Below are positions 31,117 to 39,878 of a stretch of DNA of 64,000 nucleotides, one piece after another. Every line of letters begins with the position of its first letter. Positions within the stretch are counted from its first letter, which is position 1. The DNA lies in contig JBFXAF010000002.1 in NCBI GenBank assembly GCA_050184585.1, positions 434,001 to 498,000 of the forward strand. Direction: 5' to 3'. Under the pieces are notes generated by a model. That model saw nothing but the letters and a program-made list of their open reading frames with translations, was not told the DNA's origin and did no database searches. Position numbers and translations under genes: made by a program. Source of the stretch: JBFXAF01 sp050184585 (GTDB taxonomy: Bacteria > Pseudomonadota > Alphaproteobacteria > Rhizobiales > Rhizobiaceae).

Positions 31117-31291
31117 TGAACCGCCCCTTCGGATACGGTTCAGGCGCACCCGGCTAGTTTCCAGCCAACAGATCGGAACAAGCGTCGCTCCAACCGCGAC
31201 GTACCGAGGCCGAACCGGGTGTATCGTCCCTTCCTCCCGGATCGTCAGAGGCCGGAAGCGCGCTGAAAGCGGCTTCCGGCCTCGCCCTTTT
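31117..31291 (+). ncRNA. candidate structured leader or small RNA ending in a terminator
   Basis: Between the hsp20 promoter and the hydrolase gene is a series of perfect complementary segments in plus-strand order: 31117-31123 with 31136-31142 (7 bp); 31147-31153 with 31215-31221 (7 bp) enclosing a 6-bp hairpin (31183-31188 with 31196-31201); then a 12-bp terminator-like hairpin at 31248-31283 followed by TTTT at 31288-31291. No open frame of note runs through it. It could be a cis leader (attenuator or riboswitch) of the hydrolase, whose start is 77 bp beyond, or a free sRNA. I cannot match it to a known RNA family. Confidence 0.35.
31248..31291 (+). terminator. intrinsic-terminator-like hairpin upstream of the alpha/beta hydrolase
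   Basis: GAGGCCGGAAGC (31248-31259) and GCTTCCGGCCTC (31272-31283) pair perfectly over 12 bp; the loop can add a further 3-bp CGC/GCG helix. TTTT follows at 31288-31291. No annotated plus-strand gene ends just before it, which implies either a short unannotated transcript or attenuation of the downstream gene. Confidence 0.55.
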
Positions 31292-31367
31292 CAGCCCATC
31301 CGTTGCATTTCCACTCCCGGCTTCCTATCACCGGCGCGCGTGCCTGGGCACCGAACGCGGGCGGACT

Positions 31368-32318
31368 ATGACAGCCGAGTTCTTCGAGATTGCGGAAAAT
31401 CCCGTGCCACCCCGGGCGCGCGCCGAGTGGATGACGGCGCGCGACGGCAAGCGCATCCGCTACGCCCTTTTTGGCGCCGCCGGCCGGCCGCTGAAGGGCA
31501 CCGTCGTCATCCTTCCCGGTCGCAACGAGTGCATCGAAAAGTACTTCGAGACGGTACGCGATCTTGCCGGTCGGGGCTTCGGCGTCGCCACGCTGGACTG
31601 GCGTGGCCAGGGCGCTTCGGACCGGCTCATTCCAGATCCTCAGCGCGGCTATGTCGACTCGTTCTTCGACTACGTGCGAGACGTCGAGCAGTTCTTCGAG
31701 GACGTCGTGCTGCCTGACTGCCGCGGACCGTTCTATGTACTCGCCCACTCCACCGGCTCGCTGGTCGCCTTGCTTGCGGCCCCGTCGATGGTGAACCGCG
31801 TCCAGCGCATGATGCTGATCGCACCGCTGATAGAATTGAAGGGGCTCGGCCTGTCGACGCAGACCGTGCGCCGCGCGGCGAGCTTCCTCTACAGCCTCGG
31901 CCTCGGCACGATGTATTTCGGCGGCGGACCGCGCCCGCCCGAATCGAAGCCGTTCGCCACCAATGTCCTGACCACCGACCACGCGCGCTACCGGCGCAAC
32001 CAGAAGATCTACGAGATCTACCCCCACCTCGCCCTCGGCGGGCCTACCGTCACCTGGGTGCGTGCGGCCTGCCTCGCCGTCGAGACCGTGTCAGACCCGG
32101 CCTTCATCGAACGCATCCAGTTGCCGATCGTGATCGTCGGAGCCGGTTCCGACGAGGTGGTGTCCACGCCGGCGGTCGAAGCCTATGCGAGGCTGCTGAG
32201 GGCGACGTCGATGCTGACGATCGACGGCGCACGTCACGAGGTGTTGCAGGAGGCGGACGCCTATCGCGAACAATTGTTCGCCGCCTTCGACGCCTTCATT
32301 CCGGGTCACGACGCCTGA
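31368..32318 (+). CDS. alpha/beta hydrolase, lysophospholipase (PldB)-like
   Basis: 316 residues with the hydrolase fold of monoacylglycerol lipase/lysophospholipase L2: oxyanion-side TVVILPGRNECIEKY, DWRGQGASDR, the nucleophile elbow AHSTGS (Ser in place of the usual GHSMGG context), the acid in GAGSDEVVS and the histidine in DGARHEVLQE. No signal peptide, so it acts in the cytoplasm on lysolipids or acylglycerols. Upstream lies a structured region ending in a terminator-like hairpin. Its stop is 4 bp from that of the convergent S46 peptidase. Confidence 0.88.
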   Translation: MTAEFFEIAENPVPPRARAEWMTARDGKRIRYALFGAAGRPLKGTVVILPGRNECIEKYFETVRDLAGRGFGVATLDWRGQGASDRLIPDPQRGYVDSFFDYVRDVEQFFEDVVLPDCRGPFYVLAHSTGSLVALLAAPSMVNRVQRMMLIAPLIELKGLGLSTQTVRRAASFLYSLGLGTMYFGGGPRPPESKPFATNVLTTDHARYRRNQKIYEIYPHLALGGPTVTWVRAACLAVETVSDPAFIERIQLPIVIVGAGSDEVVSTPAVEAYARLLRATSMLTIDGARHEVLQEADAYREQLFAAFDAFIPGHDA

Positions 32319-32322
32319 CGGG

Positions 32323-34365
32323 CTATTCCTTCAACTCGTCGACGATGCGCTGCAGCCCATAAACCTTGGGCAGCGCCTCTTCGATCGCCGTCGAGGCGAG
32401 GATCACGCTCCGGTTGAGAACCGGGTCGAAGAAGTAGTAGCCGCCAAGCGAATGGATGTTGCCGTCGAACATCGCGCCGACGATCCGCCCCTCGCGGTCG
32501 ATGATGGGCGAGCCCGAATTGCCGCCGACCGTGTCGTTCGTGGTCGAGACGTTCAGGATGACGTCCGGGTTCAGCGCGCCCTTCGCCTTCTCCCACGCAT
32601 CGGCGAGTTTGTAGGGCTCCGAGCCGGTCGCCCGGTCGAGCAGGCCGGCGAAGGTGGTGAACGGCTTCACCTCCCGTCCGTCCGGTTCTGTCCAGCCTTT
32701 CACGGTCCCGTAGTTCAGCCGCAGCGTGCCGTTGGCGTCGGGATAGCTGTCCTCTCCGGCGAGCGCGATGCGCACCGGATCGATCTTCCGACGTGACTCC
32801 ATCCGGACGGCCTCCACCTCGTCGCGGAACTTGACGTCGACCTCGCGACCCGGCCCGGCGACCTTGCGGATAAGCACGATCAGCGGGTCGTCGCTGGCCT
32901 CCACCGCCGCCCGTCCGCCGTCGAACAGTCGGCGCCGTTCCGCGGGGTCGGTCAGCCTCGTACCGGTCACGACGCGTCTGGCCAGCGCCTCGGGGCTTTC
33001 CCTGCCGAGAACATCGCGCACCAGCGGGTGGTCGGCGGTCAGGAACTCGCGCATCTTCGCGAGCCAGAACTCGAGCACGATCTGCTCCTTGGGCAGTTGC
33101 ACCGGCTTGTCGGCTCCCAGCCAATCGCCGAGGTCCGGAAGTTCGCTGTCGGAATAGCCGGTCAGCCGCTCCGCTTCGGGCCGCACCCTTTCCTCGGCCG
33201 CATGCGCGATCGTCATGGCGTAGCCGAAAAGCTCGGAGTTGCTCGCGGCATACTCCCCGAAGTAGCGGCGGACGTAGAAGATGCCGCGGTTGACACGCTC
33301 CGCCGCCTCCACCCTCTCGAACGCGTCGCCGACCGCCGCCGCCTTTCCGGCATCGGCCGCGATCGCTTCGCGGAGCTTCGCTTCGGCGCGCCGCAATTCG
33401 GCGAGCAGCCCGCGCTGCAGCGCCATGTACTCGGCCCAGTCCGCCTTGAAGTTGTTCTCGACGTTGAAGAGGGCCGCCGCGGCGACGCGCGCCTCCTCGA
33501 CGCCCCGGTCCGCATAGGCGATCAGCCGGCCGCGCAGTTCGGCGTCGGTGACAAGCACCCAGGGGAAAAAGGTGTCGACATAGTATTCGACGACGGCGAC
33601 GGGCATGCCGCGTCCGGTGTCGCCCGGATGGCCCGAAACGAAGACAAGCTCGTCGTCCTTCAGAGGCTCCGAGCGCCACTCCAGATGGTTCGGCGTCTCG
33701 GCCGGCCGGCCGTCCTCATAGAGGCGCAGGTAGGAGACATCGAAGGCAAAACGCGGAAAGTTGAAATTGTCGGGGTCGCCGCCGAACGATCCTGCCGCCG
33801 CCTCGGGTCCGAGCACCATGCGCACATCGTCATAGGTGCGGTAGCTGTGCAGCGTGTGCTTCGCGCCGGCGAACAGCGAGATGACCGCGCAGCGCCCCTT
33901 GGTGACGGTCGCCGTGCACTCCGCTTCGATCTTCGCGGTCTCGGCGCGCCTTCCTTCGTCGTCGCCCGCCGCCGCGACGCGCGCACTCACGTCCGAGAGC
34001 GAAACGAGGACCTCCGCCTTCACGCCGGGACAGGTGCGCTCGTCCGCTTCGGTCGGCGCCAGGATCGGCGTCATCGCGAGGTCCTGACCTGGAGCCGACA
34101 GGCTCTCGATGCAGCCGGTCACGCAATGGTGGTTGGTCTGGACCAGCCCGCGACCGCTGACGATCGCCGCCGAACAGCCGTCCAGCATCACCGACGAGAG
34201 GCGGACATGGTCCAGCCAGGCCTCGTCGGGACCGAAGCCATGAGAGGCTTCCACGACCCCGGACGGGAACGCGTCATAGGTCCACATGCCTTCCTCGGCG
34301 GCGACGGGAACGCACAACGCCGCCACCGCAGCCACAACAGCCGCTGCGCGCTTGCCGATAGTCAT
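32323..34365 (-). CDS. S46 family dipeptidyl-peptidase (DPP7/DPP11-like), periplasmic
   Basis: 680 residues from ATG 34365 (an in-frame ATG at 34380 is also possible). Signal peptide about 1-23 (ALCVPVAAEE). The S46 serine-protease triad is visible as His80 (TNHHCV), Ser617 (GGNSGSP) and an Asp in the region after SYRTYDDVRM. The S1-site position in AMFDGN is Gly, as in DPP7 (broad hydrophobic preference) rather than the Arg of acid-specific DPP11; that residue assignment is from family memory. It removes dipeptides from peptides in the periplasm. It starts 81 bp after livF on the same strand and may be read from the Liv operon. Confidence 0.9.
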   Translation of the reverse strand: MTIGKRAAAVVAAVAALCVPVAAEEGMWTYDAFPSGVVEASHGFGPDEAWLDHVRLSSVMLDGCSAAIVSGRGLVQTNHHCVTGCIESLSAPGQDLAMTPILAPTEADERTCPGVKAEVLVSLSDVSARVAAAGDDEGRRAETAKIEAECTATVTKGRCAVISLFAGAKHTLHSYRTYDDVRMVLGPEAAAGSFGGDPDNFNFPRFAFDVSYLRLYEDGRPAETPNHLEWRSEPLKDDELVFVSGHPGDTGRGMPVAVVEYYVDTFFPWVLVTDAELRGRLIAYADRGVEEARVAAAALFNVENNFKADWAEYMALQRGLLAELRRAEAKLREAIAADAGKAAAVGDAFERVEAAERVNRGIFYVRRYFGEYAASNSELFGYAMTIAHAAEERVRPEAERLTGYSDSELPDLGDWLGADKPVQLPKEQIVLEFWLAKMREFLTADHPLVRDVLGRESPEALARRVVTGTRLTDPAERRRLFDGGRAAVEASDDPLIVLIRKVAGPGREVDVKFRDEVEAVRMESRRKIDPVRIALAGEDSYPDANGTLRLNYGTVKGWTEPDGREVKPFTTFAGLLDRATGSEPYKLADAWEKAKGALNPDVILNVSTTNDTVGGNSGSPIIDREGRIVGAMFDGNIHSLGGYYFFDPVLNRSVILASTAIEEALPKVYGLQRIVDELKE

Positions 34366-34446
34366 GACGATGGTCTCCACCCGCTCGCGGACGAAAAGGC
34401 CCGCCGACGATACGCTATCCGAGCATCCGCGACTTGGACAAGAGGA

Positions 34447-35277
34447 TCAGGAGAGCCAGCGCTTGCGACGTTTGTAGTGCTTCACGTCCTTGAACGACCT
34501 GCGCCCCTCGCCCCCGACGCCGAGGTAGAACTCCTTGACGTCCTCGTTCTCGCGCAGCGACGCGGCTGCTCCGTCGAGCACCACGCGCCCCGACTCCAGG
34601 ATGTAGCCGTATTTGGCATAGCGCAGGGCGGTGTTGGTGTTCTGCTCGGCGAGCAGGAAGGACACGTTCTGCTCCTCGTTGAGCTTCTTCACGATCTCGA
34701 AGATTTCCTCCACGAGCTGCGGCGCGAGACCCATCGACGGTTCATCGAGGAGGATCATCTTCGGCCGGCTCATCAGCGCGCGTCCGATCGCCGTCATCTG
34801 CTGTTCGCCACCGGAGGTGTATCCGGCCTGGCTCGATCTCCGCACCTTGAGACGCGGGAAGTAGGCATAGACGAGCTCGAGATCGGCGCGTATCGCCGCC
34901 GCGCCGTCGCGCCGCGTGAATGCCCCGGTCATCAGGTTGTCCTCCACGGTGAGGTGGCCGAAGCAGTGTCGGCCCTCCATCACCTGGATGCACCCCCGCC
35001 TGACGAGATCGTTCGGCGACAGGGCCTGCACCTCCCGCCCCTCGAAGACGATGTTGCCCTTGGTCACCTCGCCGCGCTCGGCGCGCAGCAGGTTGGAGAT
35101 CGCCTTCAGCGTCGTGGTCTTGCCCGCCCCATTGGCGCCGAGCAGGGCGGTGATGCCGCCACGCGGCACCGACAGGGACACGCCCTTCAGGACGAGGATG
35201 ACGTGATCGTAGATCACCTCGATGTTGTTGACCGATAGGATGGTTTCGGCTGTGGCGAGATCCTTGGCAGCGTCCAT
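34447..35277 (-). CDS. livF: branched-chain-type ABC transporter ATP-binding protein LivF
   Basis: 276 residues: Walker A GANGAGKTT, Q-loop CIQVMEGRHCFGHLTV, signature TSGGEQQMTAIGRAL, Walker B MILLDEP and the switch His region EQNTNTAL (Asn/Thr where many ABCs have His, as is usual in LivF). The C-terminal basic tail (KHYKRRKRW) is longer than in E. coli LivF. Last Liv gene of the operon, separated from livK by 173 bp containing a palindromic repeat. Confidence 0.92.
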   Translation of the reverse strand: MDAAKDLATAETILSVNNIEVIYDHVILVLKGVSLSVPRGGITALLGANGAGKTTTLKAISNLLRAERGEVTKGNIVFEGREVQALSPNDLVRRGCIQVMEGRHCFGHLTVEDNLMTGAFTRRDGAAAIRADLELVYAYFPRLKVRRSSQAGYTSGGEQQMTAIGRALMSRPKMILLDEPSMGLAPQLVEEIFEIVKKLNEEQNVSFLLAEQNTNTALRYAKYGYILESGRVVLDGAAASLRENEDVKEFYLGVGGEGRRSFKDVKHYKRRKRWLS

Positions 35278-35318
35278 ATCTTCAAGTCCGCGTGTGTGCC
35301 GACCGGGCGGTCAGTATC

Positions 35319-35442
35319 TCTCTCCCCGTTTACGGGGAGAGATGTCCGGCAGGACAGTGAGGGGCGGCGCTAAACTCGATGTGTCCGCGCTGCCCCTCAT
35401 CCGTCACTTCGTGACACCTTCTCCCCGTGAACGGGGAGAAGG
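35319..35442. repeat. RIME-like mosaic of palindromes between livK and livF
   Basis: About 124 bp made of nested inverted repeats: a 10-bp stem at 35319-35342 (TCTCTCCCCG with CGGGGAGAGA), a 12-bp stem with one G-T pair (35359-35370 with 35387-35398), a 5-bp stem GTCAC/GTGAC (35403-35415), and a 12-bp stem at 35417-35442 (CCTTCTCCCCGT with ACGGGGAGAAGG). The composition and the CTCCCCG...CGGGGAG ends are those of rhizobial intergenic mosaic elements. In the transcript it lies just after livK, where such structures can raise mRNA stability of the binding protein and reduce readthrough to livF. Confidence 0.75.
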
Positions 35443-35450
35443 AAGAAGCA

Positions 35451-36764
35451 TCACTGACAGGTCTGCGTCGGCCAGGGCTGGTTGGCGTCCGCATACTCCT
35501 TGGCCTTCTCGGCAACCAGCGGATCGATGCTGGCGCGATCGGCCTGGAGCAGCTCCGACGACTTCACGAACTTCGCGCCGTCCCATTCGAGCATCCAGGC
35601 GCCGGAATGACCCGTGTGGTTGGCGCAGCTCGTCTGGAAGGGAGCGATCATGCCGTCAAGCCCGAGCTCCTTGATCTTGGCGTCGTCGAAGTTGAGGTTC
35701 TCCAAACCCCAGCGAAGCTGCTCGCGGTCGATGACCTTGGCGCCGAACTTGGCCTGCGCGACCTTGACGCCCTCGGCGAGGAAGGCCGAGATCAGCACGC
35801 CGCGCTGGTAGAAGACCCAGTCGAACTCGCCGGCATCCTTGTTGAGCTGAGACTTGCCGGCGTCGACCACCAGCTTCTTGATGTCCTGCATGACCGGCGC
35901 GTCGTTGTTCGGCAGGCTCCAGGACAGTGAGCGGTAGCCCTTGCCCTTCTCGCCCACCAGCTTCATGTCGCCATCGAGACCCGACCACCAGATGCCGACG
36001 AACTGGTTCATCGGGTAGCCGGTCTTCACGGCCTCGGTGACCGCGCCGGCATTCATCGCGCCCCAGCCCCACATCACCACGAAATCAGGCTTCTCGCGGC
36101 GAATCTGCAGCCACTGCGCCGACTGGTTCTGCATCTCCTTCAGGCCGACCGGGATGGGCAGGAACGTGAAGCCGTGCTTGGCGGCATAGGCTTCGATCAG
36201 CGGGATCGGCTCCTTGCCGTAGGGATGGTCGAGGTGGAGGAGCGCGATCTTCTTGCCGTTGAGGCTGTCGAGATTTCCGCCCGACACCGCCTGGAGGATC
36301 ATCGACGCGCCATCCCAGTAGGACGCCGGCGGGTTGAACGCCCACTGGAACGTCGTGCCGTCCTGCATGGCCGAGAAGCCGTATCCGGGGGCAAGCACGG
36401 GGATCTTGTCCACGTTCGACTTCGGCAGCACCTGGAGCGTGATGCCCGTCGACCAGGGTTGCGTGACGATGGCGCCGTCGGCCTTCGTCTTCTCGTAGCA
36501 CTCCACACCCTTCTCGGTGTTGTAGCCGGTCTCGCACTCCTGGTAGTCGAGCTTGACGCCGTTGGCGCCGCCGTCGCGCTCGTTGATCATCGCCATGTAG
36601 TCGGCCTGCCCGTTCATGAGCGGGATGCCGGTCACGGCGAACGGACCGGTCCGGTAGCTGAGGTTCGGCAACAAGACCGAATCCTGCGCGAATGTCGGCA
36701 ACGCGAACGTCGAACCGGCGGCGAGCGCCGCCGCGAGGATCGAGGTTCTGAGCAGTTTCTTCAT
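35451..36764 (-). CDS. livK: periplasmic substrate-binding protein of Liv-type ABC transporter
   Basis: 437 residues with a Sec signal peptide (about 1-26, ...LPTFAQ) and a type I periplasmic-binding fold (SYRTGPFAVTG, LLHLDHPYGKEPIPLIEAY, DFVVMWGWGAMN, FVGIWWSG). It is longer than LivJ/LivK of E. coli (about 367) and belongs to the group found beside acyl-CoA ligases, so the ligand may be an aromatic or aliphatic acid and not necessarily leucine. GGAGGAAA precedes the ATG. Downstream lies the mosaic repeat. Confidence 0.85.
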   Translation of the reverse strand: MKKLLRTSILAAALAAGSTFALPTFAQDSVLLPNLSYRTGPFAVTGIPLMNGQADYMAMINERDGGANGVKLDYQECETGYNTEKGVECYEKTKADGAIVTQPWSTGITLQVLPKSNVDKIPVLAPGYGFSAMQDGTTFQWAFNPPASYWDGASMILQAVSGGNLDSLNGKKIALLHLDHPYGKEPIPLIEAYAAKHGFTFLPIPVGLKEMQNQSAQWLQIRREKPDFVVMWGWGAMNAGAVTEAVKTGYPMNQFVGIWWSGLDGDMKLVGEKGKGYRSLSWSLPNNDAPVMQDIKKLVVDAGKSQLNKDAGEFDWVFYQRGVLISAFLAEGVKVAQAKFGAKVIDREQLRWGLENLNFDDAKIKELGLDGMIAPFQTSCANHTGHSGAWMLEWDGAKFVKSSELLQADRASIDPLVAEKAKEYADANQPWPTQTCQ

Positions 36765-36824
36765 TTCATTTCCTCCACTTGCCTTTTCTCAATTCCGAAC
36801 GGGGCGAAGCCGCCCCGCTCCTCC

Positions 36825-37901
36825 TCAGTGCGGGAACGGCCACATGATCAGCTTTTCCCGGATGATGGCCCAGAACCGTGCTAGCCCGTGCGGCTCGACG
36901 ATCAGGAAGAAGATGATCAGCGCGCCGATGATCATGGTGTTGATGTGCTCCTGCGTCGCCGAGGCGACCGGCAGTCCGAGTGCGGCGGGAACGATGCCGA
37001 GCAGCACCGGCAGCGCCACGATCAGGATCGCGCCGAGATAGTTGCCGAGGATCGAGCCGAGACCGCCGATGATGGCGATGAACAGCACCCGGAAAGACAG
37101 CGGGATGTCGAACAGGTTGGGTTCCGCCGCGCCGCGCCACAGGAAGACGAACAGGGCGCCCGACACGCCGACGATGTAGGACGATACCGCGAAGGCCGAG
37201 AGCTTGGCCTTCATCAGGTTGATGCCGACGAGTTCGGCGGCGATGTCCATGTCGCGCACCGACTTCCAGATCCGCCCGAGCCGTCCGCGCGTGACGTTGA
37301 TCGCGCCGAACGTGACCACGCACACGACGCCGAGCACGAAATAGTACTGCGTGACGGCGGCGGCGGTCGGGCCCGCCACGGTCAACCCGAACATCTTGAT
37401 GTTGGGCACCTGGATCGCGCCCGAAGCGGCGTAGTTGTAGAGCCACGCCCATTTCTCGAAGAGCCATACGAGGAAGAACTGCGCGGCCAGTGTGGCGATC
37501 GCCAAGTAGAACCCCTTGATCCTGAGCGATGGCAGACCGAAGGCGACGCCGACGGCCGCCGAGAAGAAGCCCGACAGCCCGATCGCCACGACGAGGTTCA
37601 CCTCCGGGAAGATCGTGATGATCTTGTAGCAGGCATACGCGCCCACCCCCATGAAGGCGCCCGTGCCGAGCGAGAGCTGCCCGGCGTAGCCGGTCAGGAT
37701 GTTGAGCCCCAGCGCGGCGAGCGAGTAGATCAGGACCGGGATCAGCACGGCCCGGAACATGAATTCGTTGGCTGTGAGCGGCAACACGACGAAGGCGAAC
37801 AGGAGGATGACGCCGAGCAGCCAGGCGTCCTGGCGAACCGGAAACAGCGCGTGGTCGGAGCTGTAGCTTGTCTTGAACTGGCCGGCGGTGCGGTACAGCA
37901 T
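36825..37901 (-). CDS. livM: Liv-type ABC transporter permease LivM
   Basis: 358 residues, about ten hydrophobic helices, with the LivM landmarks LNILTGYAGQLSLGTGAFMGVGAYAC and the cytoplasmic coupling loop GRIWKSVRDMDIAAELVGINLMKAKLSAF. Inner-membrane half of the translocation pore, paired with LivH whose stop codon lies 4 bp upstream. Confidence 0.93.
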   Translation of the reverse strand: MLYRTAGQFKTSYSSDHALFPVRQDAWLLGVILLFAFVVLPLTANEFMFRAVLIPVLIYSLAALGLNILTGYAGQLSLGTGAFMGVGAYACYKIITIFPEVNLVVAIGLSGFFSAAVGVAFGLPSLRIKGFYLAIATLAAQFFLVWLFEKWAWLYNYAASGAIQVPNIKMFGLTVAGPTAAAVTQYYFVLGVVCVVTFGAINVTRGRLGRIWKSVRDMDIAAELVGINLMKAKLSAFAVSSYIVGVSGALFVFLWRGAAEPNLFDIPLSFRVLFIAIIGGLGSILGNYLGAILIVALPVLLGIVPAALGLPVASATQEHINTMIIGALIIFFLIVEPHGLARFWAIIREKLIMWPFPH

Positions 37902-37905
37902 CCGA

Positions 37906-38865
37906 TCACACCCGCTCGATGATCTTTTCGCCGAACAGGCCCTGCGGCCGGAACAGCAGGACGACGAGCGCGAAGACGAACGCGAACCAGGTTTCCGTGT
38001 TGCCCCCCAGCAGCGGCTGGCCCCAGTAGATCTCGAACAGCTTCTCGAGGATGCCGATCGCCAACCCGCCCACGATCGCTCCGGTGACCGATTCCAGTCC
38101 GCCGAGCATCAACACCGGCAGCGCCTTGTAGGCGATCACCTCGAGCGCGAAGGAGACGCCTGCCCGCGCGCCCCAGACGATGCCGGTGGCCAGCGCGATG
38201 ATGCCCGCGATGAACCAGACGAGCACCCAGATGCTCGACAGCGAGATGCCGACCGAGAGCGCCGCCTGGTGATCGTCGCCGAGCGCGCGGATCGCGCGCC
38301 CCATCTTCGACTTGTTGAGGAAGGCGAGCAGTCCGATGACCAGAAGCACCGCCCCGACGACCGCGGTCACGTCCTTCTGCTCGATCAGCAGGAAGCCGCC
38401 GAACGGCTCGAAGGTCCAGCTCCCGGTCGGGATCATCAGCTCCTCGGTGATCATCACCTTGTTCTCGCCGCCGAAGATGATCTCGCCGAAGCCGATCAGG
38501 AACAGCGTGACGCCAATGGTCGCCATGAACAGGATGATGTCCGGCTGGTTGACCAGCGGCCTCAGCACGACGCGTTCGATCGTCACCGCCAGAAGGAACA
38601 TCACCACCAGAGTCAGCGGCAGCGCCAGCAGGGCCGGAATGCCCCTCTCATAGAGTCCCACCAGGGTCAGGGCGGCGAAAACCACCATGATCCCCTGCGC
38701 GAAGTTGAAGATCCGCGAGGATTTGTAGATGAGCACGAACCCCAGCGCGATGAGGGCGTAGAGCACGCCGGAAACCAGCCCCTCCCACAGGACCTGCATG
38801 AGGAAGTCGGGCATCGCTACCATGTCCTGGAACGGCTTCACCAGGATGTTGTGAAGGAACTCCAT
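37906..38865 (-). CDS. livH: Liv-type ABC transporter permease LivH
   Basis: 319 residues, about eight helices. LivH features: ALIALGFVLIYKSSRIFNFAQGIMVVF near the N-terminus and the coupling loop MGRAIRALGDDHQAALSVGI. Forms the pore with LivM. Upstream lies the tiny DUF3096 gene, with 28 bp between them. Confidence 0.93.
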   Translation of the reverse strand: MEFLHNILVKPFQDMVAMPDFLMQVLWEGLVSGVLYALIALGFVLIYKSSRIFNFAQGIMVVFAALTLVGLYERGIPALLALPLTLVVMFLLAVTIERVVLRPLVNQPDIILFMATIGVTLFLIGFGEIIFGGENKVMITEELMIPTGSWTFEPFGGFLLIEQKDVTAVVGAVLLVIGLLAFLNKSKMGRAIRALGDDHQAALSVGISLSSIWVLVWFIAGIIALATGIVWGARAGVSFALEVIAYKALPVLMLGGLESVTGAIVGGLAIGILEKLFEIYWGQPLLGGNTETWFAFVFALVVLLFRPQGLFGEKIIERV

Positions 38866-38893
38866 GCTCGACGCCCTCCCCCTTGCCGGACGC

Positions 38894-39043
38894 CTATTGC
38901 AGCGCCGCGGTCAGGTTGGGGAACAGACCCACCAGGCCGATGATGATGAGATAGACCGCGACGATGTAGTTGAGCAGGCGCGGCATCACGAGAATGAGAA
39001 TGCCGGCGATCAGCGCGACGAGGGGGGCGAGTTGGACGCTCAT
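38894..39043 (-). CDS. DUF3096 small membrane protein in the Liv operon
   Basis: 49 residues, almost entirely hydrophobic: MSVQLAPLVALIAGILILV, a central PRLLNYIVAVYLIIIGLVGL, then FPNLTAALQ and a TAG stop. The pattern (LIAGILILVMPRLLNYIVA) matches what I remember of DUF3096, a short two-helix family. AGGAAG lies about 7 bases before the ATG, and the gene sits in the 178-bp gap between livG and livH on the same strand. Function unknown; it may be a small accessory subunit of the permease. Confidence 0.8.
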   Translation of the reverse strand: MSVQLAPLVALIAGILILVMPRLLNYIVAVYLIIIGLVGLFPNLTAALQ

Positions 39044-39056
39044 GGGAGGCTTCCTT

Positions 39057-39878
39057 TCAGTGGGCGACGCCGAGATAGGCGTCGATGACTTGCTGGTTGG
39101 ACTTCACGGCATCGGGTGTGCCGTCGGCAATCTTCTTGCCGTAGTCGAGAACGACGACGCGATCCGAAAGGTCCATCACCACCCCCATGTCGTGCTCGAT
39201 GAGCGCTATGGTGGTGCCGCGCTGGCGGTTTACGTCGATGATGAACCGGCTCATGTCCTCCTTCTCTTCGAGGTTCATGCCGGCCATCGGCTCGTCGAGC
39301 AGCAGCAGCGACGGCTCCATGGCCAGCGCACGGCCGAGCTCCACCCGCTTCTGCAGGCCGTAGGGCAACTTGCCGACCGGCACCTTGCGGATGTGCTCGA
39401 TCTCCAGGAAGTCGATGATCTCCTCGACCGCCTCGCGGTGCGCGATCTCCTCGGCCAGCGCCGGCCCATGCCACATCACCTGCCAGAGGAAGCCGCGCTT
39501 CATCATCACCGAGCGGCCGGCCATGATGTTGTCCAGCGTCGACATGCCCTTGAACAGCGCGACGTTCTGGAAGGTGCGCGCGATCCCCTGCCTCACCGCG
39601 TGATGCGGCTTCATCGCCCTGCGCTCGACGCCGCGGAAGACGATCGTCCCGTTCTGCGGCGTGTAGAAGCCGTTGATGACGTTGAGCATGGACGTCTTGC
39701 CGGCGCCGTTGGGACCGATGATCGCGCGGATCTCCCCCTTCCTGATGTCGAAGGAAATGTCGGTGATCGCCTTCACGCCTCCGAAGGAGAGGGAGACGTC
39801 GCGCACCTCCAGCAGCGTCGCGCCCGCCGCGATGCCGTCGTCGACCGCGAGCATGCGCGGATCGGGCCGTGCGTTCAT
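39057..39878 (-). CDS. livG: Liv-type ABC transporter ATP-binding protein LivG
   Basis: 273 residues: Walker A GPNGAGKTSM, long LivG insertion with ARTFQNVALFKGMSTLDNIMAG, signature region LPYGLQKRVELGRALAMEP, Walker B LLLLDEP, and the switch histidine in ALIEHDMGVVM. Its start overlaps the 3' end of the acyl-CoA ligase by 4 bp, giving translational coupling and confirming a shared operon. Confidence 0.93.
   Translation of the reverse strand: MNARPDPRMLAVDDGIAAGATLLEVRDVSLSFGGVKAITDISFDIRKGEIRAIIGPNGAGKTSMLNVINGFYTPQNGTIVFRGVERRAMKPHHAVRQGIARTFQNVALFKGMSTLDNIMAGRSVMMKRGFLWQVMWHGPALAEEIAHREAVEEIIDFLEIEHIRKVPVGKLPYGLQKRVELGRALAMEPSLLLLDEPMAGMNLEEKEDMSRFIIDVNRQRGTTIALIEHDMGVVMDLSDRVVVLDYGKKIADGTPDAVKSNQQVIDAYLGVAH

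Noticed and set aside
31117..31291. 6S, SRP or tmRNA gene
   Set aside because: The signature sequences of SRP and tmRNA are absent and the fold is not the single long bulged rod of 6S RNA; kept only as an unassigned candidate.
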